DNA of 64,000 nt from the NCBI GenBank assembly GCA_003280655.1, contig QCEK01000002.1, positions 1 through 64,000 on the forward strand. The letters run 5' to 3'. Source of the DNA: Prochlorococcus sp. AG-355-O17. Lineage in GTDB: Bacteria > Cyanobacteriota > Cyanobacteriia > PCC-6307 > Cyanobiaceae. The position numbers were made by a program, and so were the translations under genes. The notes below the pieces were generated by a model. It was not told where the DNA came from and did not search any database. It saw nothing but the letters and a program-made list of their open reading frames with translations. Below are positions 19,174-31,004 of this stretch, one piece after another; the first letter of the stretch is position 1, and each line of letters opens with the position of its first letter.

Positions 19174-20910
19174 TTAGCCTTGAAAAACAATACTAAATGT
19201 CTCTTTATCTAGATTAAATTTTCTGGTAGATGAATATAAGATTTCATTATTAATAGTAAATTTAGTATTGATTAATTTGATGCTACTTTTTGGGTGTAAT
19301 GCTTGTTCAATGTTTCTAGAAACAATAATTCCAATCTTTGTACTATTTTCATAATTGGACAAAAACTGAATAAATAATTCTATATTCTTTATTTCTTCAT
19401 CAGTAATGTTGGAATTAGTTCTATTTTGATCATGCAAAATTCGCCATACTAGTTTGGGTCGATTCCAAAAAGCCAACAATCTTGGTGTACTTTCCAGTTT
19501 AATATTAATGTTCTGATCACTACAGAATTTAATAACGTTATTTTTTATTGGAACTAGATCAATAGATTTATATTTTCCGTCCAGAAAAATTGAAATAAAT
19601 GGATCTATATTCCTGGAATTAGTATTATCTTCATCAATCATGTGGCCTAACTTAGTTTTTTTAACACTCAAATATTCTGCATTATTATCGTTAGGACAAA
19701 TTACTAATGGAACTCTCTCAATAACCTCTATTCCATAACCTCCTAATCCAGCTATCTTTCTAGGATTGTTTGTAAGTAATTTTAATTTTTTTATCCCCAG
19801 ATCTGTTAAAATTTGAGCTCCAACCCCATAGTTTCTGAGATCAGCTGGAAAGCCTAATTTTTCATTGGCTTCTACAGTGTCTAATCCACCATCCTGCAAA
19901 CTATAAGCTTTTAATTTATTTATTAGACCAATACCTCTACCTTCTTGTCTCAAATAAACCACTACTCCCTCTTCCTCCTTTTCTATCCTTGATAAAGCAG
20001 CCTCTAATTGGGGTCTACAATCACATCGTAATGATCCAAAAGCATCGCCTGTTAAGCATTCTGAATGCATTCTTACTAGTACAGGTTCGCTTAATTTTGA
20101 TGATTTTTGTTTAACTAATGCAACATGCTCTGAACCATCAAGTTCATTAACATATCCATAAGCTTTGAAATTACCAAAAATACTAGGAAGTACAGCATCC
20201 GATTTTCTAAATACAAATCTCTCAGTTTGAAACCGATAACTTATTAAATCAGCTATGGATATTAATTTCATCCCCCACTGTTTTGCATACTCTTTAAGTT
20301 GTGGAAGTCTTGACATAGATCCGTCAGGATTTTGAATTTCGCAAATCACTCCAGCGGGGTAAAGACCTGACATTGCCGCAATATCTACTGCCGCTTCGGT
20401 ATGACCTGCCCTTTTTAATACTCCACCTTTTTTAGCTCGTAATGGAAAAATATGTCCTGGCCTCCTTAAATCATCAGGTTTTGTATTTGGATTTATAGCA
20501 ACTTGAATTGTCTTTGCCCTGTCTTCAGCTGAAATTCCGGTAGTAACATTGTTTTCAGGTCCAGCATCAATTGATATCGTAAAAGCTGTTTGATTTTCAT
20601 CTGTATTTCTATCTACCATCAATGGTAAATCTAAAGAGTCAAGCTTTTCTCCTTGCATAGCTAGGCATATAAGACCACGTCCCTCAGTAGCCATAAAATT
20701 AATTTGCTGTGGAGTTGCAAACTGCGCTGCACATATTAAATCTCCTTCATTTTCTCTTCTTTCATCATCTACGACAATTATGCATTCTCCATTTCTTATA
20801 GCTGCTAACGCATCGCTGATAGGATCAAATTCAATTTTAAAAGATTCATTTATATCCAAAATTGTTCCATTATTTGATTTGGGACTTGTTTCTTTCATTA
20901 TTCCTATCAA
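19174..20910 (-). CDS. ribBA: Bifunctional DHBP synthase / GTP cyclohydrolase II
   Basis: Supplies both precursors of riboflavin. The RibB half has [15 protein letters not shown] (about 46-60) and [16 protein letters not shown]; the RibA half has the zinc site in [20 protein letters not shown] (about 281-300) and [18 protein letters not shown]. Beyond about residue 420 there is a further segment of about 155 residues (starting near [12 protein letters not shown]) that is not part of either catalytic domain. This makes 578 residues instead of roughly 400-420. It converges with the cyclophilin gene and is divergent from argC. Confidence 0.95.
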   Translation of the reverse strand: MIGIMKETSPKSNNGTILDINESFKIEFDPISDALAAIRNGECIIVVDDERRENEGDLICAAQFATPQQINFMATEGRGLICLAMQGEKLDSLDLPLMVDRNTDENQTAFTISIDAGPENNVTTGISAEDRAKTIQVAINPNTKPDDLRRPGHIFPLRAKKGGVLKRAGHTEAAVDIAAMSGLYPAGVICEIQNPDGSMSRLPQLKEYAKQWGMKLISIADLISYRFQTERFVFRKSDAVLPSIFGNFKAYGYVNELDGSEHVALVKQKSSKLSEPVLVRMHSECLTGDAFGSLRCDCRPQLEAALSRIEKEEEGVVVYLRQEGRGIGLINKLKAYSLQDGGLDTVEANEKLGFPADLRNYGVGAQILTDLGIKKLKLLTNNPRKIAGLGGYGIEVIERVPLVICPNDNNAEYLSVKKTKLGHMIDEDNTNSRNIDPFISIFLDGKYKSIDLVPIKNNVIKFCSDQNINIKLESTPRLLAFWNRPKLVWRILHDQNRTNSNITDEEIKNIELFIQFLSNYENSTKIGIIVSRNIEQALHPKSSIKLINTKFTINNEILYSSTRKFNLDKETFSIVFQG

Positions 20911-20986
20911 TATAGAAAAATAGTGTTTTAGTTACCTTAAATTCAACACTTTATAATCCTATCTCAAAGTCTGCCAATTCAAAGAA

Positions 20987-22042
20987 ATGAATGTTGCAAT
21001 AGTAGGAGCTACTGGTTACGGCGGTATTCAAGCGGTAAATCTTTTAAAGAAAAATAAAAAATACAAAATTTCATTTTTAGGTGGTAATAAAACATCTGGT
21101 TCAAAGTGGAATGATAATTTTCCTTTTATTTACCTAGAAAATGATCCTTATATAGAAGAAATTTCAGTAGATAATATTTCAAAAAATGCAGATGTTGCTT
21201 TGCTTTGTTTACCAAATGGCCTATCTTCAACGTTGACGAGGAAATTATTAGATAGAGGACTTAAAGTTATTGATTTATCTGCTGATTATAGATATAAGTC
21301 TCTAGATGAATGGAAGAAAGTTTATTCCAAAGAAGCTGCTATTTATAAAAGGAATGACGATGATTTATGTAAAGAGGCGGTCTACGGTCTTCCTGAAATA
21401 AATAAAGAAGCCATTTCAAGAGGAAGATTAATTGCATGTCCAGGATGTTATCCAACATCTGCTTTAATCCCATTAGTTCCTTATCTCTCGCAGGGAATTA
21501 TTGAAAATGAAGGTATAGTAATTGATTCTAAAAGCGGAACTTCTGGAGGTGGTCGAGAACCAAACCAAAAACTACTCTTATCAGAATGTGGAGAAGGTCT
21601 ATCAGCATATGGATTGATAAACCATAGACATACTTCAGAGATCGAGCAAGTAGCATCATTACTTTCGGGAAATAAAATTGAATTACTTTTTACGCCTCAT
21701 TTAGTTCCAATTTCAAGGGGTATGCATTCGACTATATATGGGAGATTAAGAGACCCAGGACTAACTTCTGATGATTGCAGAATTCTTTTGGATAATTATT
21801 ATAGAAATTTCAAAAATATTAAAGTCTTACCTGTAGATACATTCCCATCAACAAAATGGGTTAAAAATACAAACCAAATTTTCCTATCTGTTAAAGTTGA
21901 TATTAGAAATGGAAGAATAGTTATATTATCTGTAATTGATAATTTGTTAAAAGGACAGACTGGGCAAGCAATTCAAAATTTAAATATTATGAACGGATTT
22001 TCAATTGATGAAGGTCTTGATTTAATTAATAATTTTCCATAA
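20987..22042 (+). CDS. argC: N-acetyl-gamma-glutamyl-phosphate reductase
   Basis: NADPH-dependent third step of arginine synthesis. The dinucleotide-binding start VAIVGATGYGGIQAVNLL is at 3-20 and the catalytic cysteine is C154 in ACPGCYPTSAL. GTSGGGREP and HTSEIEQ provide further substrate-site residues. 351 residues, normal. Its last 17 bases overlap the convergent 3' end of purN. Confidence 0.96.
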   Translation: MNVAIVGATGYGGIQAVNLLKKNKKYKISFLGGNKTSGSKWNDNFPFIYLENDPYIEEISVDNISKNADVALLCLPNGLSSTLTRKLLDRGLKVIDLSADYRYKSLDEWKKVYSKEAAIYKRNDDDLCKEAVYGLPEINKEAISRGRLIACPGCYPTSALIPLVPYLSQGIIENEGIVIDSKSGTSGGGREPNQKLLLSECGEGLSAYGLINHRHTSEIEQVASLLSGNKIELLFTPHLVPISRGMHSTIYGRLRDPGLTSDDCRILLDNYYRNFKNIKVLPVDTFPSTKWVKNTNQIFLSVKVDIRNGRIVILSVIDNLLKGQTGQAIQNLNIMNGFSIDEGLDLINNFP

Positions 22043-22682
22043 AATTACTTCTTATCAAAAAGCCAGCATGAGAGATTGAGTGAGGTAAAATTTTATGCTC
22101 AAGCATATGTATTCTTTTTGAAAGTGATTCAATATCATCATCATCTCTAATTGACAATGCAGCCTGCATTATCAATGATCCACTATCTACCTCCTCTTCA
22201 ACAAAATGTACTGAACAACCAGTTATTTTGGAACCATTTAATATGGCGTCCTTTATCGCAGAACCACCTTTATATGCAGGAAGTAATGAAGGGTGAATAT
22301 TTATAATCTTGTTCTTGAATTTATTAACAAAAAATGGAGTGACAATCTTCATCCAGCCTGCCATAACAACAAGTTCAACATCGTGATTAATTAAATTATT
22401 TACAATTTCTAATTCAAATAGCTCTTTATGCGGAAAGTCATTGTCCCTTATTATTTTGTGAGGTATTTTTACACTTTCAGCTCTTTTTATACAACCTGCA
22501 TCATCTTTGTTAGTAATGAGAACTTTTATATCTACATCTAATTCGCCTTTTTCTGATAGATTAATTAACTCTTGAAAGTTAGTTCCTCTTCCAGAAGCAA
22601 GTACACCTATTTTTAATTTTGGTGAAAATTTTCTAAATTCAGATATCTCAGGCGAAATTATGTAATTAAATGATTTATCCAA
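22026..22682 (-). CDS. purN: Phosphoribosylglycinamide formyltransferase
   Basis: Transfers a formyl group from 10-formyl-THF to GAR in purine synthesis. LKIGVLASGRGTNFQELI near residue 23 binds the phosphate; KIINIHPSLLPAYKG (about 125-140) holds the catalytic asparagine/histidine pair; HFVEEEVDSG follows. 218 residues; an N-terminal extension of about 20 residues precedes the Rossmann start. Convergent overlap of 17 bp with argC. Confidence 0.95.
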   Translation of the reverse strand: MDKSFNYIISPEISEFRKFSPKLKIGVLASGRGTNFQELINLSEKGELDVDIKVLITNKDDAGCIKRAESVKIPHKIIRDNDFPHKELFELEIVNNLINHDVELVVMAGWMKIVTPFFVNKFKNKIINIHPSLLPAYKGGSAIKDAILNGSKITGCSVHFVEEEVDSGSLIMQAALSIRDDDDIESLSKRIHMLEHKILPHSISHAGFLIRSNFMENY

Positions 22683-22858
22683 GGTTTTTATCCAATGATA
22701 AATTCATATGAAATAAAATAAACCCTCTCCTTTAATTATTTATATTCAAAAACATATTTATTTGAAAATATAAATTTAAACATTTTTAAATGAATCAAAT
22801 CTATGTACTATTCGTATAGATATAATTAGTAAATTACTAAAGGAAAAAAATATATAAT

Positions 22859-24454
22859 ATGAATGGAGATTTAAACTCATGGGATAAATTTTGTAATTAT
22901 CTTTGGTTTGATAAAAAATTAAATATTTGGTTAGACATAAGCAAAATTAATTTCACAAATGAAGAAATAAAAAATTTAGAAGAGAAATTTGTAGATGTAT
23001 TTTCATCAATAAAAGAATTAGAAAATGGTGCAATCTCAAATATTGATGAAAATAGACAAGTTGGACATTATTGGCTTAGAAATCCATCAATTTCACCATC
23101 TTCAAAAATAGGTGAGGAAATTAGCGCAGATATTGATTCAATCTCTGAATTTGGGAAACAAATTTTAAATGGAGATATTAAGAATAAGAATCAACAGAAC
23201 TATACTGATGTTCTATGGATAGGAATTGGCGGAAGTGGTTTAGGACCATTACTTATTACAGAGTCACTACAGAAGTGCTCTAGAGGCTTAAATTTTTCTT
23301 ATATCGATAATGTTGATCCTTTTTTAATTAGCGAAAAGTTAGAAGAGTTATCTGAAAAATTATCCACAACATTATTTGTAGTAGTAAGCAAATCAGGTGG
23401 TACGCCTGAACCTAGAATTGCTATGGAAATTATTAAAAGTCATTGTGAAAATAATTCTCTTGAATGGAATTCTAATGCTATAGCTATAACGATGAAAGAT
23501 AGTAAATTATTTAAAAAGGCCACTTCTGAAAATTGGTTAAAAATATTTAATTTGCAAGATTGGGTTGGAGGAAGAACAAGTATTACTAGCTCTGTGGGAT
23601 TACTTCCATTAGCTCTTATTAATGAAAATATATTTGAATTCATTAGAGGTGCATCATTAATGGATGAGGCCACGCGTATAAGTGATTTTAAAAATAATCC
23701 TGCAGCATTATTGTCATCTGCTTGGTATTTAACTGGGGATGGCGTTGGGAAGAGAGATATGGTCGTATTACCATATAGAGATAGGTTACAGGTATTTAGT
23801 AAATATCTTCAGCAATTAGTAATGGAATCATTAGGAAAGAAATTTAATAGGAATGGTGAAGTAGTTAATCAAGGTATTTCCGTTTTTGGTAATAAAGGAT
23901 CTACAGATCAGCATGCTTATGTTCAGCAACTGAGAGATGGCATTGATAATTTCTTTTGTATTTTTATTGAATTATTAGATTCTCCATCTACTAATATTTT
24001 TGATGAAAAAGAGAATCCTAAGGAATATCTTTCTGGTTTTTTGCAAGGAACCAGATCAGCACTCTCTAGTGAATCCAGACAAAGTATCACTATTACTTTA
24101 GAAAAGTTAAATTGTTTTTCACTAGGGGCATTAATCGCTTTATTTGAGAGGGCTGTATCCTTCTACGCTGAATTGGTAAATATAAATGCATATGATCAAC
24201 CTGGAGTTGAAGCTGGAAAGAAAGCAGCTGCAAATATTATTGAGTATCAACAAAAAGTAAGTAATTTATTAGATGAAGGTGGAGAATATTCTATAAATGA
24301 CATAACATCATTATTTGAAAATTCAGTTAGTGAACCCATATTTTTTATACTCCGTGAAATGTGTTTCGGTAATGATAATTATTTAGTTAAGGGCGATTGG
24401 TCAAATCCAAATTCATTAGTTATTCAAAAAATTCTTAAACAACAATATTCATAA
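22859..24454 (+). CDS. pgi: Glucose-6-phosphate isomerase
   Basis: Interconverts glucose-6-phosphate and fructose-6-phosphate. Motifs in order: [11 protein letters not shown] (about 120-130), [12 protein letters not shown] (about 175-186), [15 protein letters not shown] (about 237-251), [11 protein letters not shown] and [15 protein letters not shown] near the C-terminus with the conserved catalytic lysine. 531 residues, typical of cyanobacteria. Its last 20 bases overlap the convergent leuS end. Confidence 0.96.
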   Translation: MNGDLNSWDKFCNYLWFDKKLNIWLDISKINFTNEEIKNLEEKFVDVFSSIKELENGAISNIDENRQVGHYWLRNPSISPSSKIGEEISADIDSISEFGKQILNGDIKNKNQQNYTDVLWIGIGGSGLGPLLITESLQKCSRGLNFSYIDNVDPFLISEKLEELSEKLSTTLFVVVSKSGGTPEPRIAMEIIKSHCENNSLEWNSNAIAITMKDSKLFKKATSENWLKIFNLQDWVGGRTSITSSVGLLPLALINENIFEFIRGASLMDEATRISDFKNNPAALLSSAWYLTGDGVGKRDMVVLPYRDRLQVFSKYLQQLVMESLGKKFNRNGEVVNQGISVFGNKGSTDQHAYVQQLRDGIDNFFCIFIELLDSPSTNIFDEKENPKEYLSGFLQGTRSALSSESRQSITITLEKLNCFSLGALIALFERAVSFYAELVNINAYDQPGVEAGKKAAANIIEYQQKVSNLLDEGGEYSINDITSLFENSVSEPIFFILREMCFGNDNYLVKGDWSNPNSLVIQKILKQQYS

Positions 24455-27005
24455 TTTTTCCTTTAACAATAATTATTTTTCTTATTTCCTTATCTTGAGT
24501 CCATTTTAAAATGTTAGGTCTTCTAACAGTCAATTCTTTAATTTGATCTTCACTCATATCATTATTAATATTTACTTTGTCCCTAACTTTTCCATTCACT
24601 TGTATTACTAGTTCATATGAATCTTCCTTTAATGCCTCGGCATTAAAGGAAGGCCAGTGTTCTAAATGTACAGATTTTTTAAATCCTATAAGATGCCATA
24701 TTTCTTCTGCAATATGAGGTGCAAATGGAGCCAACAAAATACAAAATGTTTTTAAAGCATCAATTTTTAAATTATTGTTTACGTCATTAATAGAATTTGA
24801 TAATGAATTATAAAACTTCATTAGTTCTGAAATCGCAGTATTAAATTGGTTATTTAATATGTCATTTGAAATTTCTTTTATAGCGATATTCATTGACTTT
24901 ATTAAACTTTTTTCTTTATCTGGATAGGAATTAGATTTACTATTTATATCTTTTGCACAATTTATATAAAGCTTCCAAATCCTGCTTAAAAATCTAAATT
25001 GTCCTTCAACATCTGTATCTCCCCATTCCAAATCTTTTTCTGGTGGTGCTTTAAATAATATAAACATTCTTGCTGTATCTGCTCCATATTTTTTAATTAC
25101 TGATTCAGGGTCTATTCCATTGTATTTAGACTTAGACATCTTCTCGAAAAGAACATCGAGTTTAGAATTGTCAATTGGATCTGTGGGATTTGATAAGTCA
25201 GTAATATCGGAAGGAGAAACATATTTACCAGTTTTATTGTTTTTATAGGCTGCCGCCTGAACCATTCCTTGCGTTAATAGTTTTTTGAAAGGTTCATCAA
25301 TTTCAAATAGTTCATTATCCCTCAAGGCTTTAGTGAAAAATCTTGCATATAACAAGTGCAATATTGCATGCTCTACCCCTCCAACATATTGATCTACAGG
25401 CAACCACTTATTGATTTCAATCTTTTCAAATGGCTTATTAGAACATTTTGAAGATGGATATCTTAAAAAATACCATGATGAACACATGAAAGTGTCCATA
25501 GTATCAGTTTCTTTTCTTGCCTCTATTCCACATTTTGGACATGTAGTATTTATCCAATTATTATTATCACCTAAAGCATTAATCTTGTTAGCCGAGATTT
25601 CTATATCTTTTGGTAAGGAAACAGGTAATTCCGATTGCTTTAATGGAACAGATCCACATTTTTTGCAATTAACTATGGGTATCGGACATCCCCAATATCT
25701 TTGTCTAGAGATTAACCAATCTCTTAGACGATATTGAATCTTATTTTCAGCCCATCCATTATTTACTCCCTCCTCTGAAATCTTTATTTTAGCAATAGTA
25801 TTTTCTATGCCATTGTATTGATTTGAATTAATAAGATATCCTTTTTCTACATAAGCTTCTTCAAGCTCTTTATTTTGTTCACTTTTATCCTTAATTATTA
25901 CCTGTTTAATATCAATATTATTTTTCTTAGCAAATTCAAAATCTCTTAGATCATGAGCAGGCACGCCCATAACAGCACCTGTACCATATTCATCGAGAAC
26001 ATAACTTGCCACCCAAATAGGAATAGGTTCAGAATTAACTGGATTTATTGCTGTTAAGTTAGTTTTTATTCCAATTTTTTCAAGTTCATTATTTTTATTA
26101 TTTTTCAAATATTGTTTAAGATTTTCTATATCTTTAATTGTTTCTTGATCAGAAATATTTTTTACTAATGAATGATTAACAGAAATTGCTAAATAAGTAA
26201 CTCCAAATAAAGTATCTGGCCTTGTTGTAAATACAGTAATTTTCTCTTCTGGATTGGTATTGATATTGAAATTAATATTTGTACCAATTGACTTTCCAAT
26301 CCAATTATCTTGCATTATTTTTACTCTTTCTGGCCAGTTATCTAATTTTTCTAAATCCTTCAATAACTCATCCGCATAATTAGTAATTCTTAAAAACCAT
26401 TGCTTTAATAATTTTTTTTCAACTACTGCCCCAGATCTCCAAGATTTACCATCTGAATCAACTTGTTCATTCGCTAAGACTGTATTATCTATAGGATCCC
26501 AATTAACTTCTGATTCCTTTTGATATACAAGACCAGCCTTGTATAACTCTAAAAATAGATATTGAGTCCAAATATAATAATTTTCATCACATGTTGCAAA
26601 TTCCCTATCCCAATCAACTGATAGTCCCAAAAGCTTTAATTGTGACTTCATATGAGAAATATTTTTTTTAGTCCAGACACTTGGACTAATTCCTCTTTCA
26701 ATCGCTGCATTCTCAGCAGGCAAACCAAAAGCGTCCCAACCCATTGGATGTAAAACAGATTTGCCTTTAAATCTTTGGAATCGAGCTATTAAGTCTGTAA
26801 TAACATAATTCCTAACATGTCCCATATGAAGATTACCAGAAGGGTAGGGAAACATTGATAAGGCATAGAATTTATCGCTATTCTGAGTTAATTCATCGGT
26901 TTTGTATAAATTGTTTTCTGTCCATATTGACTGCCATTTTTTTTCTATTTCAGATGGATTATATAAATTGGTATCAGCATCATATTGTTTATCGGGAGAA
27001 ATCAC
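24435..27005 (-). CDS. leuS: Leucyl-tRNA synthetase
   Basis: Class I synthetase of 856 residues. The HIGH motif is in [16 protein letters not shown] near residue 55 and KMSKS is in [16 protein letters not shown] near residue 620. The CP1 editing domain is intact ([27 protein letters not shown]), with cysteine pairs of a zinc site (CKKCGS, CPKCG). The C-terminal anticodon-binding and last domains are present. Convergent overlap with pgi of 20 bp; divergent from dapF. Confidence 0.97.
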   Translation of the reverse strand: MISPDKQYDADTNLYNPSEIEKKWQSIWTENNLYKTDELTQNSDKFYALSMFPYPSGNLHMGHVRNYVITDLIARFQRFKGKSVLHPMGWDAFGLPAENAAIERGISPSVWTKKNISHMKSQLKLLGLSVDWDREFATCDENYYIWTQYLFLELYKAGLVYQKESEVNWDPIDNTVLANEQVDSDGKSWRSGAVVEKKLLKQWFLRITNYADELLKDLEKLDNWPERVKIMQDNWIGKSIGTNINFNINTNPEEKITVFTTRPDTLFGVTYLAISVNHSLVKNISDQETIKDIENLKQYLKNNKNNELEKIGIKTNLTAINPVNSEPIPIWVASYVLDEYGTGAVMGVPAHDLRDFEFAKKNNIDIKQVIIKDKSEQNKELEEAYVEKGYLINSNQYNGIENTIAKIKISEEGVNNGWAENKIQYRLRDWLISRQRYWGCPIPIVNCKKCGSVPLKQSELPVSLPKDIEISANKINALGDNNNWINTTCPKCGIEARKETDTMDTFMCSSWYFLRYPSSKCSNKPFEKIEINKWLPVDQYVGGVEHAILHLLYARFFTKALRDNELFEIDEPFKKLLTQGMVQAAAYKNNKTGKYVSPSDITDLSNPTDPIDNSKLDVLFEKMSKSKYNGIDPESVIKKYGADTARMFILFKAPPEKDLEWGDTDVEGQFRFLSRIWKLYINCAKDINSKSNSYPDKEKSLIKSMNIAIKEISNDILNNQFNTAISELMKFYNSLSNSINDVNNNLKIDALKTFCILLAPFAPHIAEEIWHLIGFKKSVHLEHWPSFNAEALKEDSYELVIQVNGKVRDKVNINNDMSEDQIKELTVRRPNILKWTQDKEIRKIIIVKGKIMNIVV

Positions 27006-27112
27006 TTAATTTTTATTTGTTAAATTATTATTTTAATATCCATTGTATAAAATAGAAATAGATTGTTAAAAGGAATAATTTATAATTAAAATTTAAAATA
27101 TATTATCTACAA

Positions 27113-27973
27113 ATGAAAAATATAACTTTTGAAAAATATCAAGGTAACGGAAATGATTTCATAATAATAGATTCTAGAGGAAATGAATTATATAAAAATT
27201 ACAAGACAAATAAAATATTTGATATAAAAAAAATTTGCAACAGGCAATTTGGTATTGGAGCAGATGGTGTGATTTTTATAGAAGAACCTAATGAAGATAA
27301 TTATGCAAAAATGATAATTTTTAATTCTGATGGTTCTGAAGCACAAATGTGTGGAAACGGAATTAGGTGTTTAGTTGAGTATCTCCACGTAAATGATTCA
27401 ATGAATAATAAAAATATAGAATATAAAATTGAGACTAAAGCAGGTTTAAAAATTGCAAAATATATAAATGATGAAATTACAGTAAAAATGGGAATTCCGA
27501 TTTTAGAATGTCAAAATATTCCAACAACAATTGAAAAAAAAATAAATTCAATTCCTTCACACGAATTTATTGAGAAAGATTTTAATAATATGGGTTATGC
27601 CGTAGGAATGGGAAATCCTCATTTAATATTCTTTGTAAAAGACATAGATTCAATTGTTCTCTCCAGACTTGGTCCTATATTTGAAAAAAATGAATTATTT
27701 CCTGAAAAAACTAATGTACATTTTTGTCAAATTTTAAATAGAGATAATATCAAAGTAAAAGTATGGGAAAGGGGTGCAGGAGCAACCTTAGCTTGTGGAA
27801 CAGGTGCCTGTGCTATCCATGTAGCAGCTTATAAATTAGGCCTTTGTAATTCACAAACTATAGTAACCTTACCAGGAGGTAATCTTAAAATTGATTGGTC
27901 AAAAGACGATTGTGAAGTAATGATGACCGGTAATGCTAAAAAGGTTTTCTCAGGATCAATGTTAGTAAATTAA
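27113..27973 (+). CDS. dapF: Diaminopimelate epimerase
   Basis: Racemises LL- to meso-diaminopimelate for lysine and peptidoglycan. Substrate and catalytic segments are YQGNGNDFIIID (about 9-20), AQMCGNGIRCLVEY with the first catalytic cysteine (about 75-88), and LACGTGACAIHVA with the second (about 226-238). 286 residues. The TAA stop overlaps the ATG of the cysteine desulfurase by one base, so the two are coupled. Confidence 0.96.
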   Translation: MKNITFEKYQGNGNDFIIIDSRGNELYKNYKTNKIFDIKKICNRQFGIGADGVIFIEEPNEDNYAKMIIFNSDGSEAQMCGNGIRCLVEYLHVNDSMNNKNIEYKIETKAGLKIAKYINDEITVKMGIPILECQNIPTTIEKKINSIPSHEFIEKDFNNMGYAVGMGNPHLIFFVKDIDSIVLSRLGPIFEKNELFPEKTNVHFCQILNRDNIKVKVWERGAGATLACGTGACAIHVAAYKLGLCNSQTIVTLPGGNLKIDWSKDDCEVMMTGNAKKVFSGSMLVN

Positions 27974-29145
27974 TGGAAAATAATTTTATTTATTTAGATA
28001 ATGCATCCACAACTCCATTATCTGAGAATGTTTTAAATATAATTAATTCAACTTACAGGAATTATTGGCATAACCCTTCATCTACATATGAGCTAGGGAT
28101 AAAATGCTCTACATATCTTGAAAAAATTAGATCTAAAATTGCTTATATATTTGAAGCAGATGCAGAGGATATAATTTTTACATCTGGTTCATCGGAATCG
28201 ACAAATATTGTATTTAATAATATTTATGAGAACTTTAAAAATGCTAGGGTTGTTATTTCAAATGTTGAACATCAAGCAACAACTATTTGTGCTAATAAAC
28301 TAAGAAAACAAAATTGGGATATTTACGAATGGAAGGTAAATAATGATGGAATTTTAAATATTTCTAATATCGAAAACATTTTAAACAAAGATACTAAGCT
28401 TGTATCAATTATTTGGGGACAAAGTGAAATTGGGACAATACAACCTGTCCAATTTATTGGCGCCAAATGTGAAGAATTAAATATAATGTTTCATTTAGAT
28501 GGAACTCAAATATTAAGTAATGGAATATTCAGTTGGAAAGATCTTAAATGTGATTTTTTAAGTTTATCTGCTCATAAATTTGGAGGTCCAAAAGGGATCG
28601 GTATTCTTTTAACAAAAGAAAAGTCTAGACAAATTTTAAAAAATAATGACATATCATTTACCCAAGAATTTTCAATTAGACAAGGGACACAAGCTTTGCC
28701 ATTAATCGCTGGAATGTATGAATCATTAAAGAATATTAAAGGAAAAATAAAATTATATGATTACATAACTCAATTTCCTTCTAATAATATTAATAAACTC
28801 AAAAATTATTTTTTTCAAAAAATTAAGGATAATAATCATATAAAGATTACGGGTAGTATTAACCATAGACTTCCCAATCATATTTCGTTTCTACTATTAA
28901 ATAAACTATTTGAGCCTATAAGGGCCTATAAGATTGTTAATTTCATGTCAGAAAATAAAATAGCCATAAGTAGTGGAAGTGCTTGTTCAAGTTCATCTGG
29001 GAAACCTAGCTCAACACTTAAAAATATTGGTTTAAAAGATCATGAACTATATTCAAATATTCGTGTTACTTTAGGTTCAATAAACAATAAGTCAGAAATA
29101 GATAAATTTTTAGAACTTATTCAAATATGTATTGAAAAATTTTAA
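27973..29145 (+). CDS. Class V aminotransferase, NifS/IscS-like cysteine desulfurase
   Basis: PLP enzyme that takes sulfur from cysteine as an enzyme persulfide for Fe-S clusters or thiolation. The PLP lysine is K202 in LSLSAHKFGGPKG and the persulfide cysteine is C338 in AISSGSACSSSSGKPS, with the loop typical of group I (NifS/IscS). N-terminal YLDNASTTPLS is the family start. 390 residues. It overlaps dapF by one base and the DUF1995 gene by one base. Whether it or a SufS elsewhere is the main donor cannot be judged. Confidence 0.9.
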   Translation: MENNFIYLDNASTTPLSENVLNIINSTYRNYWHNPSSTYELGIKCSTYLEKIRSKIAYIFEADAEDIIFTSGSSESTNIVFNNIYENFKNARVVISNVEHQATTICANKLRKQNWDIYEWKVNNDGILNISNIENILNKDTKLVSIIWGQSEIGTIQPVQFIGAKCEELNIMFHLDGTQILSNGIFSWKDLKCDFLSLSAHKFGGPKGIGILLTKEKSRQILKNNDISFTQEFSIRQGTQALPLIAGMYESLKNIKGKIKLYDYITQFPSNNINKLKNYFFQKIKDNNHIKITGSINHRLPNHISFLLLNKLFEPIRAYKIVNFMSENKIAISSGSACSSSSGKPSSTLKNIGLKDHELYSNIRVTLGSINNKSEIDKFLELIQICIEKF

Positions 29146-29771
29146 TGGAAACAAAATACAGATTACCTAAAGATTTAAATGAATCTCTTAAGAATATGGA
29201 GGATGCAATTATTCCAAGTTTATTAGATTCAAATAAAAGATTTACTATAGAATTTAATTTTGAAGGATTGAAGTTTAACAGAATTGGAATAACTATCTAC
29301 AAGATATTGTCTAAAAATAATAATGTATTTATAACATTTGCTGATCAAGGTGCTGTGGCTTTGGCAAAAAGAGACTATCCAGATATCAAAGATAAATTTT
29401 TTACTTTTAAATCATTTAATGAATCAAATAATATAAACAATATAGATAGTGCAATGATATCGATACTACCTCAGCCATATGATTTCGATTCATTTGAACC
29501 AATGTCTGATAATTATCAAGGTAAGCATTATTCATTAAATCCAAAATTTGAAGATGCCAATATTGGTATAGGAAGTGTTATTAGAGAGCGACGTAAAAAC
29601 TTTGTCAAAACATGGAAAAATATTTATTTTCTGCAGCCTTTTAATAAAGCTGCTCTCATGCATATTTATCCAAATAACTGGTTGCTTTTCAAAGAAGAAA
29701 ATAAAAGATATTTTTTTAAAAAAGAATTTGAAATTAAACCCGACAATGAATCTATTTTTGTGAATTTATAG
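29145..29771 (+). CDS. DUF1995 family protein
   Basis: A 208-residue soluble protein with the DUF1995 layout found in cyanobacteria and, in plants, in LPA3-type photosystem II accumulation factors: LPKDLNESLKNMEDAIIPSL at the N-terminus, then RFTIEFNFEGLKFN and IYFLQPFNKAALMHIYPNNW in the C-terminal half. Function in cyanobacteria is not established. The start ATG overlaps the preceding stop by one base; the next gene begins 1 bp after its stop. Confidence 0.75.
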   Translation: METKYRLPKDLNESLKNMEDAIIPSLLDSNKRFTIEFNFEGLKFNRIGITIYKILSKNNNVFITFADQGAVALAKRDYPDIKDKFFTFKSFNESNNINNIDSAMISILPQPYDFDSFEPMSDNYQGKHYSLNPKFEDANIGIGSVIRERRKNFVKTWKNIYFLQPFNKAALMHIYPNNWLLFKEENKRYFFKKEFEIKPDNESIFVNL

Positions 29772-29772
29772 A

Positions 29773-30996
29773 TTGAATGTGATAAAAAAAATTTATTCAT
29801 TTTTCTTAATTGTACTTGTATTAGTAACATCTCCTTTCTTAATAAGATATTTACTAGCAAATCAGAAAATAACTATTTTAAATAGTATTTATTTTAATTT
29901 CCCTGGAATAATTACTAAAAACAAAATATGTCCTACTTATGATGCTTTATTGAATCAAACGCTTGATAATTCTTATAGTGTATCAATTATTAATGATAAA
30001 GGGGAAATAATAAGTTCCTACAATGAGGATGTTCCAAGGTTGCCGGCATCTAATCAAAAATTATTCTCATCAGCTTATGTTTTAAGTAAATATAAATTAA
30101 ATAATAATTTAAAAACTTCCTTATTTAAAAATAAAAACGAGTATTATTTACAAGGTCAAGGTGATCCAGATCTTAATTATGAAAATATAATCGAACTAAT
30201 TTCAAATGTTAAAGAAAATAAAATTATTAACTTTAATATTGTAGAAATTGATTCAAAATTATATTGGCCTAATGGTTGGACAAATGCTGATAAACTTTAC
30301 GAATATGGATCTCCAATTACATCTCTTGCAATAGAAAGTAATCACAATAAATATGATGATATTTATTCATTAAAAATTTTTATTAAAAATTATTTAAAAA
30401 ATAAATTTCCAAATTCAAAAATATATGTAGATTTTTTTGATTCAGAAAAAACTTTTTATTTAAAAAATATTAAAGAGATAAATAAAATATATTCAACTCC
30501 AATTATTTCATTATTAACTCTAACAAATTCTGAAAGCCATAATTTTACAGCTGAATCTCTCTTTAAAAATGCCTCTAATACATGGAATGATAATGACTAT
30601 ATAAAATTGAAAAGATGGCTTGAAAATAAAGGCCTCCCAACAACTAAAGCATACTTTGCAGATGCTAGTGGATTATCTCGAAAAAATAAAATTACAACAA
30701 GGTTAGTAGTATTGTTTTTAGATAAAATGAGATATTTTAATGATTTTAATGCTTATCAATCTACACTTTCAATTACTGGAGTAAGAGGAACATTAGCCAA
30801 AAGATTTGTAAATAGTGAATTGTCTGGAAAGTTTTTTGGCAAAACTGGGACTCTTTCAAATGTCTTTGCATTATCTGGCTTTTTATATAAAAATGAAAGG
30901 CCTATAATTATAAGCATTATCCAAAATTCTAATAAAATTGATAAAGAAAAAGCTTTTAAATTATTACGTGATCTTTATTACTTGAAATCTTGTTAA
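29773..30996 (+). CDS. dacB: D-alanyl-D-alanine carboxypeptidase/endopeptidase, PBP4 (S13) family
   Basis: Cell-wall hydrolase of the periplasm. After an N-terminal membrane anchor or signal (about residues 8-28) come the three active-site motifs of serine penicillin-binding enzymes: SXXK in LPASNQKLFS (S93, K96), SXN in TNSESHNFTAESL, and KTG in FFGKTGTLSN. DASGLSRKN is also characteristic of S13. At 407 residues it is shorter than E. coli PBP4 (about 477), suggesting a reduced extra domain. TTG start at 29773, two bases after DUF1995. Confidence 0.88.
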   Translation: MNVIKKIYSFFLIVLVLVTSPFLIRYLLANQKITILNSIYFNFPGIITKNKICPTYDALLNQTLDNSYSVSIINDKGEIISSYNEDVPRLPASNQKLFSSAYVLSKYKLNNNLKTSLFKNKNEYYLQGQGDPDLNYENIIELISNVKENKIINFNIVEIDSKLYWPNGWTNADKLYEYGSPITSLAIESNHNKYDDIYSLKIFIKNYLKNKFPNSKIYVDFFDSEKTFYLKNIKEINKIYSTPIISLLTLTNSESHNFTAESLFKNASNTWNDNDYIKLKRWLENKGLPTTKAYFADASGLSRKNKITTRLVVLFLDKMRYFNDFNAYQSTLSITGVRGTLAKRFVNSELSGKFFGKTGTLSNVFALSGFLYKNERPIIISIIQNSNKIDKEKAFKLLRDLYYLKSC

Positions 30997-31004
30997 TAAA
31001 AATA

